In this document: piece by piece, positions 11,558 to 23,772 of the stretch
How positions within the stretch are numbered: position 1 is the first letter of the stretch
Layout: every line of letters begins with the position of its first letter
NCBI GenBank assembly: GCA_026874595.1
Contig: CM049315.1
Coordinates: forward strand, 61,379,389 to 61,443,388
Direction: 5' to 3'
DNA length: 64,000 nucleotides
Source: Sipunculus nudus
Lineage: Eukaryota; Annelida; Sipuncula; Golfingiida; Sipunculidae
Position numbers and translations under genes: made by a program
The notes under the pieces: generated by a model
Told to the model about the DNA's origin: nothing
Seen by the model: only the letters and a program-made list of their open reading frames with translations
Database searches by the model: none

Positions 11558-14500
11558 TTGTATCCCAAGACAAAGTCGGGATACTATGGTTTTATGACAG
11601 TCCTGCAGCGGCCATTGCAGAAAAATCTTGTGAGCAGGATAACTCAAAAAATATTTCAATGATCTTTTTAAAACTTTACATTTGTATAGTTATAAGTAGG
11701 AGGACAAAGCCTAATTAAAATGGAGTCATGACCTTTGCTAGGAGAGTGACTGACCTTGAATAGGTCCATTTTTGCTGAAAATAACACAAATTCTTAAATA
11801 ACTCAAGAAAGCTTGCATGGATTGGTCCAAAAATCATGGTGACCGAAGATCTTGGATAGCCTTGTGGCGCCACCTATTATCCTTTTCTTGTTTTTACACC
11901 TTTTAATACCCCCATAACTGCCACATGACAGTACTGTGAGCATTATAAGTAAAAAACTAATGGACAGATTTCTTTCATATTATGAACATGTAGAGATGGT
12001 TTATGGGATGAGGTCTTTTTAAATTTGGGTCATGACCTTTATCATGAGAGTGGGTTTGACCTTTAATATTTCCTAATGGTGAAAATCACACACCTCTTAT
12101 GATATCTCCAGTGTTGATAACCATATGGATTTCAAACGTGACTTATGTATGGCCCACCACTAAAGTAAGAACCCTTTAGGTTCTACAGTCATGAGGTCAA
12201 AGGTCAAGGTCACTGGACATGTTTAAAGATATTGTGGATGCATTAAAAGCCAAACTTCTCATCCCAGATCTTCTATCTTGAACATATAGCACTCTTGCCA
12301 ATAGTGGATGATCCATATCAATTTTGGGGTCACAAGGTCAAAGGTCAAGGCTACAGGAGCTATCTGTAAAAAATTAGTTTCCGGATGATAATTCAAACCT
12401 TTTTTGATGTAGGGATTTCAAACTTGGCTTATATATGTCTCATTAAACAAGGCCTACAGGCCTAATGCGAACCTGTGCATTGGGAAATACACCAGGTATA
12501 ATGCTTCAATGCTGGACCATTACTTTTCATGTATATGAACCATGCAAGTACTAAACATTTAGAATAAGAAACAATTACACAAACATCATTGCTGAAATTC
12601 TGGCATGGGTGCACATAACACTAAAAAGATTGTAGCTGGCACCACCAGTCTTGTATACAACAAGCTATCAGAGATATATACATATGCCCAATTTCAGACT
12701 GATATATCAAACCCCTCCTGAGAAAAACGCAGAGACACACACTGTGCAAAAGTCATTGTACCTGGCGACACCTGTCTTGTGAGCGAGAAAGCCATCAAGG
12801 ACACATAGACAGGTCAAAATATTAGGCCAATACATCAAACTTACCTTGAGTCTGATGCATGGGGCTGACCAGGCTTAGGTGAGAAAGGCTGTTGCCTCGA
12901 ATGAACTGTGACAAATTGCTTGCTCAGGCTACTGCACTGAGTGAACTCATGACCTGCACCTGGCTAGACAGGGTGAACTTTTGAACTGTACCTGGCTGCA
13001 CTGAGAGAACTCTTGACCTGTTGCTTAATCTAATACAGTTGGCAGTCTGCCAAAGCTATAAATAGATTGGCTCCACATGCGGCCCTGAGGGGCATGACAC
13101 CCATGAGGTGTTCACATGTCACCCATGAGGGGATCACATGCCTTGTGCTTGGCTGCACTTACTGAACTCTTGACCTATATCTGGCTGCACTGAATGAACT
13201 CTTGATCTATTGCCAAATCTGAAATCTGGCAGTTTCTCAACCTATTTAAATATACAGACACAAGGCCACCTAAGAATAATTTTTGTGCCATGTTACAAAA
13301 GTTATAATTGAAACAATAATTTTGTAGAAGTTTTGGAGTCCTCAGTTTGAGTTAGACATAATAATGGCCATAAGAAATTATGGGTTAATATACAGCTGAC
13401 CAATGACCCCCGTACAAAAAAAGGTCAATGCAGGTGGCGCCACCAATACCTGAATTTCATATATGACTCATGTGAACAACACTGGCATAAAATTTGGTGA
13501 CAATAGCTCTGGCTGTTTCTGAGATTGTCATTTTAGTATGCTTTTTTTGTACAGATGACTATAAAAGATTATTTCTGTGAAATATTGAACAAATTGGATT
13601 GACAGTTTTAGAGGAGAAGATTTGAAAGGTTTTTTATCTTTTTCTGTATAAAATCTGAAAAAAATGTAGATTTTTTCAGATGGCTAATTTTTTGCATTAA
13701 ATTTCATGATGCAAGTCCAGTCGTTTTAGAAATAGTATGGGTGAACGTATACCTGTGATTGTAAATATTGCCTGGCATGAGGAATATCTAAAATCATTAA
13801 TCTACATATTTTAAAAAGTTTTTTTAAAAAACATTCTTTCAATATTAACCACAGATAACCTGAAATCTAAATGTCTGGAGGCATGATGTAACGGATGCTG
13901 ATAAACTGGTTCCAGGCTAGATGTATTTGCTTCACACAGCTAACATATATGGTTAAATGACTCAATTCGATCTTTATAATTCAGCCAAAATTCATTCTTT
14001 GGAATCATAAAAGACAATTATTATAAGAATTATTCAGGGGATTATTCTTGTAAAATTTTAAACAAATTAGCCTCAGTGGCGTCAGTCAAAAAACGTTTTG
14101 CAGGTTTATAACTCATATGGGAAAATAAAGCAAAAACGCTAAGTTAAGCTTCCCATAACTCAGCCAAATCACTGAACCAAAACCATTTGAACAAACTTGA
14201 ATTATCAACATCTAAGGATAATTATTGTGTGAGATTAAGGAATTTGGCCCAGTGGTTTTTGAGAAGAAGATCTTTGTAGCCACTGAGCTAAATGGGCTGT
14301 TATGGCATATGACTAAATTCAGCTTCCCATAACTCAGCCAAAAGTTACTGAACTGAGACCATTTGAACAAACTTCAGAAAGCACTACCCTAGGATCATTT
14401 CTGTGCTATACTAAACAATTTGGCCATATGGTTTCAGAGAAGAATTTTTTTGTAGCTGTAAGTATGATACGGGCACTGATGACCCCCGTACAAAGAAGGC

Positions 14501-15520
14501 TGATGCAGGTGGCGCCACCAATACCTCAATTTCAGATATGACTCAAGTGACCAACGTGGGCATAAAATTTGATGATGATAGCTCGAGCCGTTTCTAAGAT
14601 TGTAATTTTAGTATGCTTTTTTGGACAGATGACTAAGTTCAACTAGCTGTAACTCGGCCAAAAGTCATCGAACTTAAACCATTCGAACAAACTTGAGAGA
14701 GATAGTTCCAGGGATCATTTCTGTGAAACATTGGACAATTTGGCTGAACAGTTTTGGAGAAGAAGATTTTTAAAGCTTTTTCAGCTTTTTTCCTATAAAA
14801 TCTAAGAAAATTCATTCAGCCAAAAAATAACAAAATCCGATAGAGTTTTTTAGATGTCTAATTTTTTGCACAAAATTTCGAGATGCTAACTCTTGCCGTT
14901 TTCAAGATAGTATGGGTTAACGTACAGACGCCAGAAGACGGACGCCGGACGACGCCACACCATCGCATAAGCTCACAGGTTCGCTAAAAAACAAGATCCC
15001 AATTTAGGTCAAAGGTAAAGGTTACAGGACACATCTTTTAAAAGATTGTTGATAAATATTCAGCCAATCTTTTCATTTCAGACCTTTTATCTTGAACATA
15101 TAGTTCACCTGCCAATAGAGGAAGACCCCTATCCATTTTTAGGTCACAAGGTCAAAGGTGAAGGTCACAGGAGCCATCTGTCCAAAAATTCATTTCCTGA
15201 TGATAACCCCAGCTTGGATTGATATATGGGTTTCAAACTTGACTTATTTATGGCCCATCAATAAAACAAGATTCCTATTGATTTTGAGGTCATGAGGTCA
15301 AAGGTCAAGGTCACACGACACACATCTTTTAAAAGATTGTGGATGCATTTTCAGCCAAACTTTTCATTTCAGACTTTTTATCATGCACATGCTTTACCTG
15401 CTGATAGAGGAAGACCCCTATCCATTTTTAGGTCACAAGGTCAAAGGTGAAGGTCACAGGAGCCTATTATATGTCCGGGGATACTAATTTTAATGTGCCC
15501 ATCAGGTGTTAGAAAACTAA
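11558..15520 (+). mobile_element. E-family Helentron-like element, opposite orientation, carrying a B insertion
   Basis: It starts TTGTATCCC followed by AGACAAAGTC and GGGATAC, the reverse complement of the high-coordinate end of the E copy at 43,180-44,919. The sequence from 11,700 to 11,880 is the reverse complement of 44,580-44,760 with few changes. Near 15,473 it has GTCCGGGGATAC, the partner subterminal repeat, but the 3' hairpin that should follow is eroded. A B element (12,446-14,990) interrupts it between 'tctcatta' and 'acaagatccc', with E sequence resuming. This is the only family member in this window read in the plus direction. Its 3' edge stops about 45 bp from the donor of the host exon at 15,569. 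Confidence 0.68.
12446..14990 (-). mobile_element. B-family Helentron-like element, complete, about 2.5 kb
   Basis: The low end is AACAAGGCCTACAGGCCT followed by GCGAACCTGTG (12,467-12,477). The high end has the exact reverse complement CACAGGTTCGC (14,974-14,984) followed by TAAAAA. The interior contains several GGTGGCGCCACC palindromes and GACGGACGCCGGACG simple sequence near the 5' end. It is the least interrupted B copy and is the best reference for finding insertions in the others. Non-coding. Confidence 0.82.
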
Positions 15521-15568
15521 AATACCATAGTGGCTGATAGCTGTGCCAGCTGTTCATGTGCCACTTAC

Positions 15569-15691
15569 CACTGACTTAATGTGTGTTCTATCACTGATGT
15601 GGTTGTGGTCCTTCTGGCGTTCTTCACACAGCTGACGTAACTCACCCATCAGTACCTCATTCATGGTCTGGTAGTCTTTTGCCCCCTCAGC
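15569..15691 (-). CDS. Host gene internal exon, 41 codons, helical/coiled-coil-like
   Basis: This minus-strand exon of 123 bp has the acceptor 'tcaattgtag' and a consensus donor 'gtaagt'. It is open throughout, starting AEGAKDYQTMNEVLM and continuing GELRQLCEERQKDHN to end ...THIKSV. The spacing of hydrophobic and charged residues suggests a long amphipathic helix. There is a loose resemblance to the 'A-E...MN..L..EL..L' stretch of BAR domains, too weak to name the family. It is symmetric (phase 0-0), matching the phases of the exons at 51,061 and 11,106. Its acceptor lies 10 bp from an A-family end at 15,701, whose sequence supplies part of the pyrimidine tract. An E element ends just beyond the donor. 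Confidence 0.8.
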
Positions 15692-15700
15692 CTACAATTG

Positions 15701-16368
15701 AAAAAAGGGACCTATGGGTCATGGACCTCAGCTGATGCTGACCTTGAAGGTTAAAGTCTAAAATAATAATAAATGGAGATAATGTCAGAGAGGAAAAGGT
15801 AATATAGGCCATGGTAGGTTGATATGATAGGTTTGTATTGATGAGTAGGGGGATAGTTGCAAATAATATTTTATGATCTGACCATGTGTTTTCTAATGTT
15901 GAAACTGAAGTATGTGAGCAGTTTGTAGACCTAAAATCTACACTATTACCATGACCACTGGCTGGCTCTTTGATAAGCTATTGACAGTCCAGCAGTTGTT
16001 CAATTAGATCCTAATTTTTTATTGTATTTTTTTTTCAATTTTATGAAATGTATACAGTCACACCATAACTACTGTCTCCAGTGCTCAGGTGCAAGGACTT
16101 GATCGTGGTGTGGTGGGGGGGGGGGGGGGGGCAATGGTGGAGTTACAACATATCTGCATATACATACAGGATATGAAATTTAATTCACAATCTTGAATTG
16201 TTTTCAAGTTTACAAACTGAATACATTGCAATATTACATATATGAATATATAACTTGCTTTCAAATTTCATACATGAATCACTAAAATCCATATACATAC
16301 ACCTTATGAAAGTTATTTCAACAGTGCTTATAGGAAAAAAATTTCATAATTTTTATATATTTAATGAT
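15701..16368 (-). mobile_element. A-family element, 3' part, interrupted by B at 16,369
   Basis: It begins 'aaaaaagggacctatgggtc' followed by 'ctcagctga'. Its interior (for example 'gaggaaaaggtaatataggccatgg' and the G run at about 16,113-16,131) is shared with the A copies at 53,850 and 61,700-62,150. After the B element ends at 26,965, sequence resembling 62,190-62,265 continues for about 90 bp up to the DIRS element. The A copy therefore predates B. Confidence 0.62.
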
Positions 16369-16547
16369 AACAACGCCTACAGGCCTAATGCGAACCTGTG
16401 CATTGGGAAATACACAGGGTATAATGCTTCAATGCTGGACCATTACTTCTCATGTATATGAACAATGCAGGTACTAAACATTTTGAATAAAAAAAAACAA
16501 TTACACAAACATCACTGCTGAAATTCTGGCATGGGTGCACACAACAC

Positions 16548-17336
16548 AACTAGGGACCCATGGGTCTCAAGGCTCAGCTGAATTTGTCTATAAGGATATT
16601 TTGAAAGAAATTTTTCAGAATGACAGTCCTGTGACCTTAACCAATGACCTTGTGACCAAAAAATCTTAGAACTTAATATCCTTGAACTTGCAGCATTAGG
16701 ATTATTGTAACAATCTTTTAAAAAGTGACCTTGACCTCTGACCAGATACACTTTAGGCAAGAAAGCCATGTGTGAATGTTGGAAAGTTTAGGATGAAAAG
16801 TTTGATTTTCAGTGCATCCACAATCTTTTTAAACATGTGGCTCCTGTGACCTTCAACTTAGATAGCTGGACCCTGGTAATCAAAATGTATTTACTTATGT
16901 GGTTGGTCATTATTAAATCAAGTTTGAAGCCAGTTTATTTTTAGTAAATAAATAGAAAAATATTTGTTAAAATAGAAAAAATATAGGTGGCGCCACCACG
17001 TTTCAGGAACTGACAAAACTAGTCATGGTCAATATTCAAGGCAAGATTCATGACAAACCATGCATTCATTATCAAGATATTGGAGGTTTTGTATCAAATT
17101 TCTTACTATTCTGGGGGGTACTTTCAAGCCCTGTAGCTCAAAGGATATAGGTCGCAGTGACCTAATTTCAGGTTTCCAAGGAGATTTTTTATTGACCTCC
17201 CTGGAGTATCACTTAGAAGTTTCTAGGACCAGCTGTTACGATTTGTGCCCTGCTAACGGACAGCCAGATATCCGTATGGACGACGGACAAAGCGCCATTC
17301 CTACACCTGTTGACTTACAGTCAGCTGAGCTAAAAA
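16548..17336 (-). mobile_element. A-family element, short form (0.8 kb), nested in B
   Basis: The low end is AACTAGGGACCCATGGGTC with GCTCAGCTGA; the high end is TCAGCTGAGC then TAAAAA. It interrupts B between 'gcacacaacac' and 'tgattgtagctgg'; the uninterrupted sequence is at 41,630-41,650. It contains TGACCT-rich sequence and one GGTGGCGCCACC. Non-coding. Confidence 0.8.
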
Positions 17337-18385
17337 TGATTGTAGCTGGCACCACCAGTCTTGTATACAACAAAGCTATCAGAGATATATACATATGCCC
17401 AAGTTCAGACTGATATATCAAACCCCTCCTGAGAAATAAGCAGGGACACACACTGTGCAAAAATTATTGTAGGTGGCACCACCAGTCTTGTATACGACAA
17501 AGCTATTCGATAGGTATAAATATGCCCAATTTCAGGATGATATATCAAATACCTCTATAGAAATAAGCAGGCACAAAAGTCACACACTGTGCAAAGTCAC
17601 TGTAGGTGGTGACACCTGTCTTGTGAACGAGAAACCCATCAAAGACGCATAGACAGGTCAAAATATCAGGCCAATACATCAAACTTACCTGAAGTCTGAT
17701 GCATGGGGCTGACCATGCTTAGGTGAGAAAGGCAGTTGCCCCGAATGAAGTGTGACAAATTTGCTTGCTCAGGCTACTGCACTGAGTGAACTCATGACCT
17801 GCACCTGGCTAGACTGGGTGAACTTTTGACCTGTACCTGACTGCACTGAGTGAACTCTTGACCTGCTGCCTAATCTGATACAGTTGGCAGTCTGCCAAAG
17901 CTATAAATAGATTGGCTCCAAATGCAGCCCTGAGAGGCAGGACATCCATGAGGTGATCACATGGTGCCCATGAGGTGTTCACATGTCACCCATGAGGGGA
18001 TCACATGCCTTGTGCTTGGCTGCACTGACTGAACTCTTGACCTATATCTGGCTGCATTGAATGATTTCTTGATCTATTGCCAAATCTGAAACAGTCGGCA
18101 GTTTCTTAACCTATTTAAAAATAGAGACACAATCTTAGCCTGTTGACAAATCTGTTTACACATACTGAAAGACTTTGGCTAAAATGCATTTTTTTAAGCT
18201 GACATATTCATAAACTTTTTATCAAAATATCTAGAATAATAAAAGATGCAGTTTTTTTCATAAATAAGCTGAATCCCACAACATTTGATATATGACAGAT
18301 TATTGCATAAAATCTGGGGATGGTAGTTCCTGCTATTCTGAGAAATTATGGGTTAATGTACAGAATACCAATGACCCCCATACAA

Positions 18386-21300
18386 AACAAGGGACCCATG
18401 GGTCACGGCGCTCAGCTGATCGTGATTGGACTATAAATGTTTCTCCACTGTGATACTATATCGAGTAAATAAAGCTTATGAATATCATGGACGTGTTGGG
18501 CTATTATAAAAGAATGTAATGTAATATGTGAGTAAATGATAAATGAAATAACCTGACTGATGGATTAATAGAGTCAAATATAGTGGTTTATTTTTTATTT
18601 ATTTAGGAGGGGTTGAAAATTGTGATATATTTGAGCATATATGAATGCAATGACAGCAGTAATAAGCAGTAGTAGAATGATGATAAGGCTATTTGTTGAA
18701 GGATCTAAAGTGTATGGTAGTCTGCAAGCTTTCAATTTGACAGATATGATGTTATGATTAACTATGCTGATGAAGTGATTTATGAATTTGTGCCTGTATG
18801 ACACAATATTTCTTTAGTCTTGACAAGGTACATTATTGTGATGCCCACTATGTCTACATATTACACAATATTGACATAATTTCTGGCATGTACATAGGTA
18901 CCTATGGACGAATAGTTATACATAATATTAAAGTATGAATATATCTGATTCATCTTGTTCTTGCTTACTGAGGCTGACTTTGGGATGGGGTTTGGAGAAG
19001 GGAAAAGTGAGGGCAGCATGAAGGTGGATGTAGAAATATTCTATTGTAATGTTTTTCATTTATATAAGAATATGAAAAGCTAAGAGGAAAGGGGCCCTCC
19101 TACTTGGTTATAGTAAAGTTCTAAATATATGATTGCAAACTAATACTCTGACAAGACTGTCATGAAGAAAAACAGTAAAAGTTTTGAGATACTGTGATGC
19201 ATATGAAAATTTACAGATGGACAGGCAAGTGGACAGAATGGACTAATACCTTTATTTCACTTTCAAGGGAATAATGCATTTAAGTTTATATATAATCCTA
19301 TTTTTTTAAGCATATCCACTTTTTCCATTAAGAAGTTTTTATCTGAATCATTTTTTTATTTACAGGTTTTATAAATTTTTAATAAAAAAACCTGAAAATA
19401 TAAGTTAAAATATTAGAATTGTTGCAAAAGTTGCAATCATTATATATACAGAGTAAAAACTGAAACTATAAGTTAAAATATCAGAATTGTTGCAAAAGTT
19501 GCAATCATCATATATCCAGAGTGTAGCTCATATTGGGTCATATTATGCATACACATATATTTTATTATTTTTAAATCATAAATGTTTAACCTGAATTTAA
19601 GAGAAAATAATGCCACAACATGGCATCTACAAGAATATTCCTTGAATCACTATTAAAAAGTTTTGCACATTGGAGTTTTCAGTACATGCTTAATTTTATT
19701 CACAAAAATAAAATAAAAGATTCAGTAAATTTGATAAAATAAAACATCTTTTCAAATAAAGTATACACACTGTTGGTTGAATGAGGGAAAAACAATATCA
19801 TTGTGCTAATTACTATCCCAGTTTTAATTTATTACTGGAATTAATAGTCAATTTCACACCTGGTGAAGTTTTTACTCTTCTGAAGTAAGGAATTACTTAT
19901 CTCATGAACATCCACACTTTCATAGCAATACACCACTTTGTGGACACAATTAAATGTACACTTTAATCATTGTAACCCTGGTGGTACAATACAAAATCTA
20001 AAATGTAGCATAGCCTAGAATAAGAATGAATCAAATACAGAAAATAATAAAATTCATCTAGTTTATGCACCGGGGGGGGGGGGGGGAGTGCAGGGCAGAG
20101 GGGAAGCCTGCTGGTAGTGGCCAAGCTAAGACAAGCTGCCTGGGGTGGGTTACATAATGCAAGTGAAGGCTGTACTACTAGGTGGGCTTGATGTAAACAA
20201 CACTTGACATGGTGTATGAAAACATGAATAAAAGCTATTCTTTCCAATCAATTTCTTTGAAATTTCAGATTTTAAAAGATTAAATCCTTATGTATATATG
20301 CTGTGAAAATTAAATCAACAGTGCCAAAGTTGGGCAAAATTTAAGGTATTGATTTTTTATTTATGCTAATAACTTGAAAAATTTGCAAAATTCAGATCTA
20401 ATTTTGGGTAAACAATTGAATCTTGATTAAATAAAGTTATATTCCTGAAAAAAAGTCTCTAGGTTCAGCAATTCTCATGTTAGGTGAGTAAATATATTTC
20501 CTGATTTTTTTAAAAATTGCATTATGTTTTGGCCTATAACTTCAAAATAATACCCAATACTGACCTAATTTTTGGTATGTTCATAGAAAATTAATGAAAG
20601 AATGTGAATACTAAATACGATCAAATACAGATCAGTGGTTTTGATATAAGGCAGCCTTGAAGTGTAACAATGGCTTTTTTTATGGAAAACAGAGTTTTTT
20701 TTCCTTAATATCTCGAAGGAACGAAGTCCTAATGACCCAATTTTCGGTATGGTAGGAGATTTTGGGGACATCTAAAATTATGCCAACAGCCTGGGGAGCA
20801 TAGAGATGTGCACTGAATGACCTACAGTCATCAAAGTGGACTGCTTGACAATGTAAGGGAATACAACAAGAGCCTCCAAATAAATTCAATAACAAGCCTA
20901 ATTTTGCAGCTTTTATTTTCAAATTTCAGATTTTAACAGATTAAATCCTTATGTATACATGCTGTGAAAATTAAATCCACAGTACTTACAGGAAAAAAAC
21001 GTGCCGTGGCCAAAGTTGGGCAAAATTTAAGGTACCAATTTTATATTTTTGCCAATATTTAAAAAAATTTAACAGATTTTGATCTAATTTTTGGTATACA
21101 ATTAAATTTTGATTAATTAAAGTTGTATTACTGGAAAAAAAGTCCCTACCTTTAACACTTTTGGTCTTAAGTGACCAAATATCTTCCTGATTTTTTTACA
21201 AAGTCAATTATATTTGGCCCATAACTTTTTTACATTATATAATACTGACTTAATATCTGGCATGTACATAGGAACTATATAGAGAATTTTTATGGTGAAT

Positions 21301-21614
21301 ATGAAGAAAACCAGATGAGTGGTTTTGATATTAGGCAGTCCTGAAGTGTGAAAATAGATTTCTTATAAAAAATTGAGGTTTTTCTTTAATATCTCGAAGG
21401 AACGAAGTCCTATTGACCCAATTTTCGGCATGGTAGGAGATTTTGGGGACCTCTAACTGTATGCCGAATTTCAGATTCATAGGTCCAACGGTGTCGAAAC
21501 GTGCCAGTCTTACGGACGGACATCCGGACAGACGGACGGACAGACAGACAGACGGACAACAGACAATGGACCACGACTATAGCTCAGATGACTTATAGTC
21601 AGCTGAGCTAAAAA
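18386..21614 (-). mobile_element. A-family element, long form (3.2 kb), nested in B
   Basis: The low end is AACAAGGGACCCATGGGTC with GCTCAGCTGA (18,410-18,419). The high end has TCAGCTGAGC (21,599-21,608) inside the hairpin TAGCTCAG...CTGAGCTA, then AAAA. It is inserted in the A-run of 'gacccccatacaaa | ggtcaatgcagg', intact at 13,405-13,440. The subtype with the poly-G tract (20,072-20,087) and 'catagcaatacaccactttg' is shared with the copy running off the window at 61,110. No credible gene. Confidence 0.82.
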
Positions 21615-22328
21615 GGTCAATGCAGGTGACCACCAATACCTGAATTTCATGGCTCATGTGACCAACACTGGCAGAAAATTTGGTGATGATAGCTCTGGCC
21701 GTTTCTGAGATTGTCATTTTAGTATGCTTTTTCGGACAGATGACTAGGTTCAACTTCCTGTAATTCGGCAAAAATTCACTGAACTTGAACCATCTGAACA
21801 AACTTGAGAGAGATAATTTAAAAGATTATTTCTATTAAATATTGAACAAATTGGCTTGACCATTTCGTCGGAGAAGATTTTTTAAGGTTTTTTAGCTTTT
21901 TCTCAATAAAATCTGAGAAAATGCAGATTTTTTCAGATGGCTAATTTTTTGCATTAAATTTCATGATGCTAGCTCCAGTCAATCCAATAGTATGAGTTAA
22001 CGTATACCTGTGATTGTAAACATTGCCTGGCATGAGGAATATCTAAATTCATAAATCTACATTTTTTAAAAGTTTATAAAAAAAATTCTTGTCAATATTA
22101 ACCAAAGATAACCTGAAATCTAAATGTCTGGAGGCATGATGTAACAGATGCTGATAAACTAGTTCCAGGATAGATGTATCTGCTCCACACAGCAAACATA
22201 TATGGTAAAATGACTCAATTCAATCTTTATTATTCAGCCAAAATTCATTCTTTGGAACCATAAAAGACCATTATTATAAGAATTATTCAGGGGATTAAAA
22301 CAAATTGGCCTCAGTGGCATCAGTCAAA

Positions 22329-23672
22329 AACTAGAATATCAGCAGAAGCTGACAAAAGCCCTCAGCCAAAAGAACAGTGTTTAGAGGTGGTAACAGTGAA
22401 AAGTACTAAATATCTGTTCTCACATGGATGTATATCTGTACATGTCTCAGTTATAAATTTAAAATGGAGAGGTATGTACCATGACTCATAACAATCCATC
22501 AAATGCTTCCTGAAAATAAGCTTCTAAGTTTTATTCTATTGTAAGCTCTGTGACCTTGAAAAGCAGGTCAAGGTCACCCAGCGAACTTGACCGAGATTTT
22601 GTTGATATGCATCTTCACCAAAGAAATAAAATTCCTATTGTGAATCCTTTTAGAGATATCCTGCTCACAAGGCCACAATTGAAAAATCCAAGAAAAATTC
22701 ATTAAAAATCAGAAATTGCAGGTGGCGCCCCCAAATTTGTGCAGCAGTTACAGACCATCAGTCCCTATGATCATAGTAAGTATTGTAAAAATCCACCCAA
22801 TGGTTCCTGAGAAATAAGCTTCTAAATGTTTTTTCTATAATCAGCTCTGTGACCTTGAAAAGCAAGTCAAGGTCACCCATCTTCGAACTTGACCGAGATT
22901 TTGTCAATTACATCTTCACCAAAAAAATAAAAATCCTACGGTGAAACCTTTTAGAGATATCCCGCTCACAGGCCCAAAGTTGAAAAATCCAATAAAAAAT
23001 CATTAAAAATCAGAAATTGTAGGTGGCGCCACCAAACTTATTAAGCAGGTACAGATTATCAGTCCCAATAATCATAGTAAGTTTTGTGAAAATCCACCCA
23101 ATGGTTCCTGAGAAATAAGCTTCTAAATGTTTTTTCTATAATCAGCTCTGTGACCTTGAAAAGCAGGTCAAGGTCACCCATCTTCGAACTTGACCAAGAT
23201 TTTGTCAATATACATCTTCACCGAAAAAATAAAATTCCTACGGTGAAACCTTTTAGAGATATCCCGCTCACAAGCCCAAAGTTGAAAAATCCGATAAAAA
23301 TTCATTAAAAATCAGAAATTGTAGGTGGCGCCACCAAACTTGTTTAGCAGGTACAGATTATCAGTCCCAATAATCATAGTAAGTTTTGTGAAAATCCACT
23401 AAATGGTTCCTGAGTAATAAGCATCTAAGTGTTTTTCTATAATCAGCTCTAAAATGTAGAAAAATGGGTCAAGGTCACCCATCTTCGAACTTGACCGAGA
23501 TTTTGTCGATATACATCTTTACCGAGGAAATAAAATTCTGACGGTGAATCCTTTTCAAGATATCCCGCTCACAAGGTAAAAGTTAACGGACGCCGGACGG
23601 ACGGACGGACGGACGGACGGACAGCTTGGGTGACGACAATAGCCCATCAGCCTAAGGGCTGAGGGCTAAAAA
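22329..23672 (-). mobile_element. D-family Helentron-like element, complete, nested in B
   Basis: The low end is AACTAGAATATCAGC-aga-AGCTGA, then AGCCCTCAGCC (22,357-22,367). The high end holds GGCTGAGGGCT (23,657-23,667), the exact complement, inside a hairpin of about 12 bp (TAGCCC...GGGCTA) followed by AAAAA. A GACGGACGGACGGACGGACG tract precedes it. The empty site, 'gtcagtcaaaaaacgttttgc', is seen at 14,090-14,115. The interior has three similar blocks of about 300 bp, each with a GGTGGCGCC motif and TGACCTTG. Non-coding. Confidence 0.83.
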
Positions 23673-23772
23673 CGTTTTGCAGGTTTATAACTCATATGGG
23701 AAAATAAAGCAAAATTGCTAAGTTAAGCTTCCCTCAAACTCAGCCAAAAATCACTGTACCAAAACCATTTGA

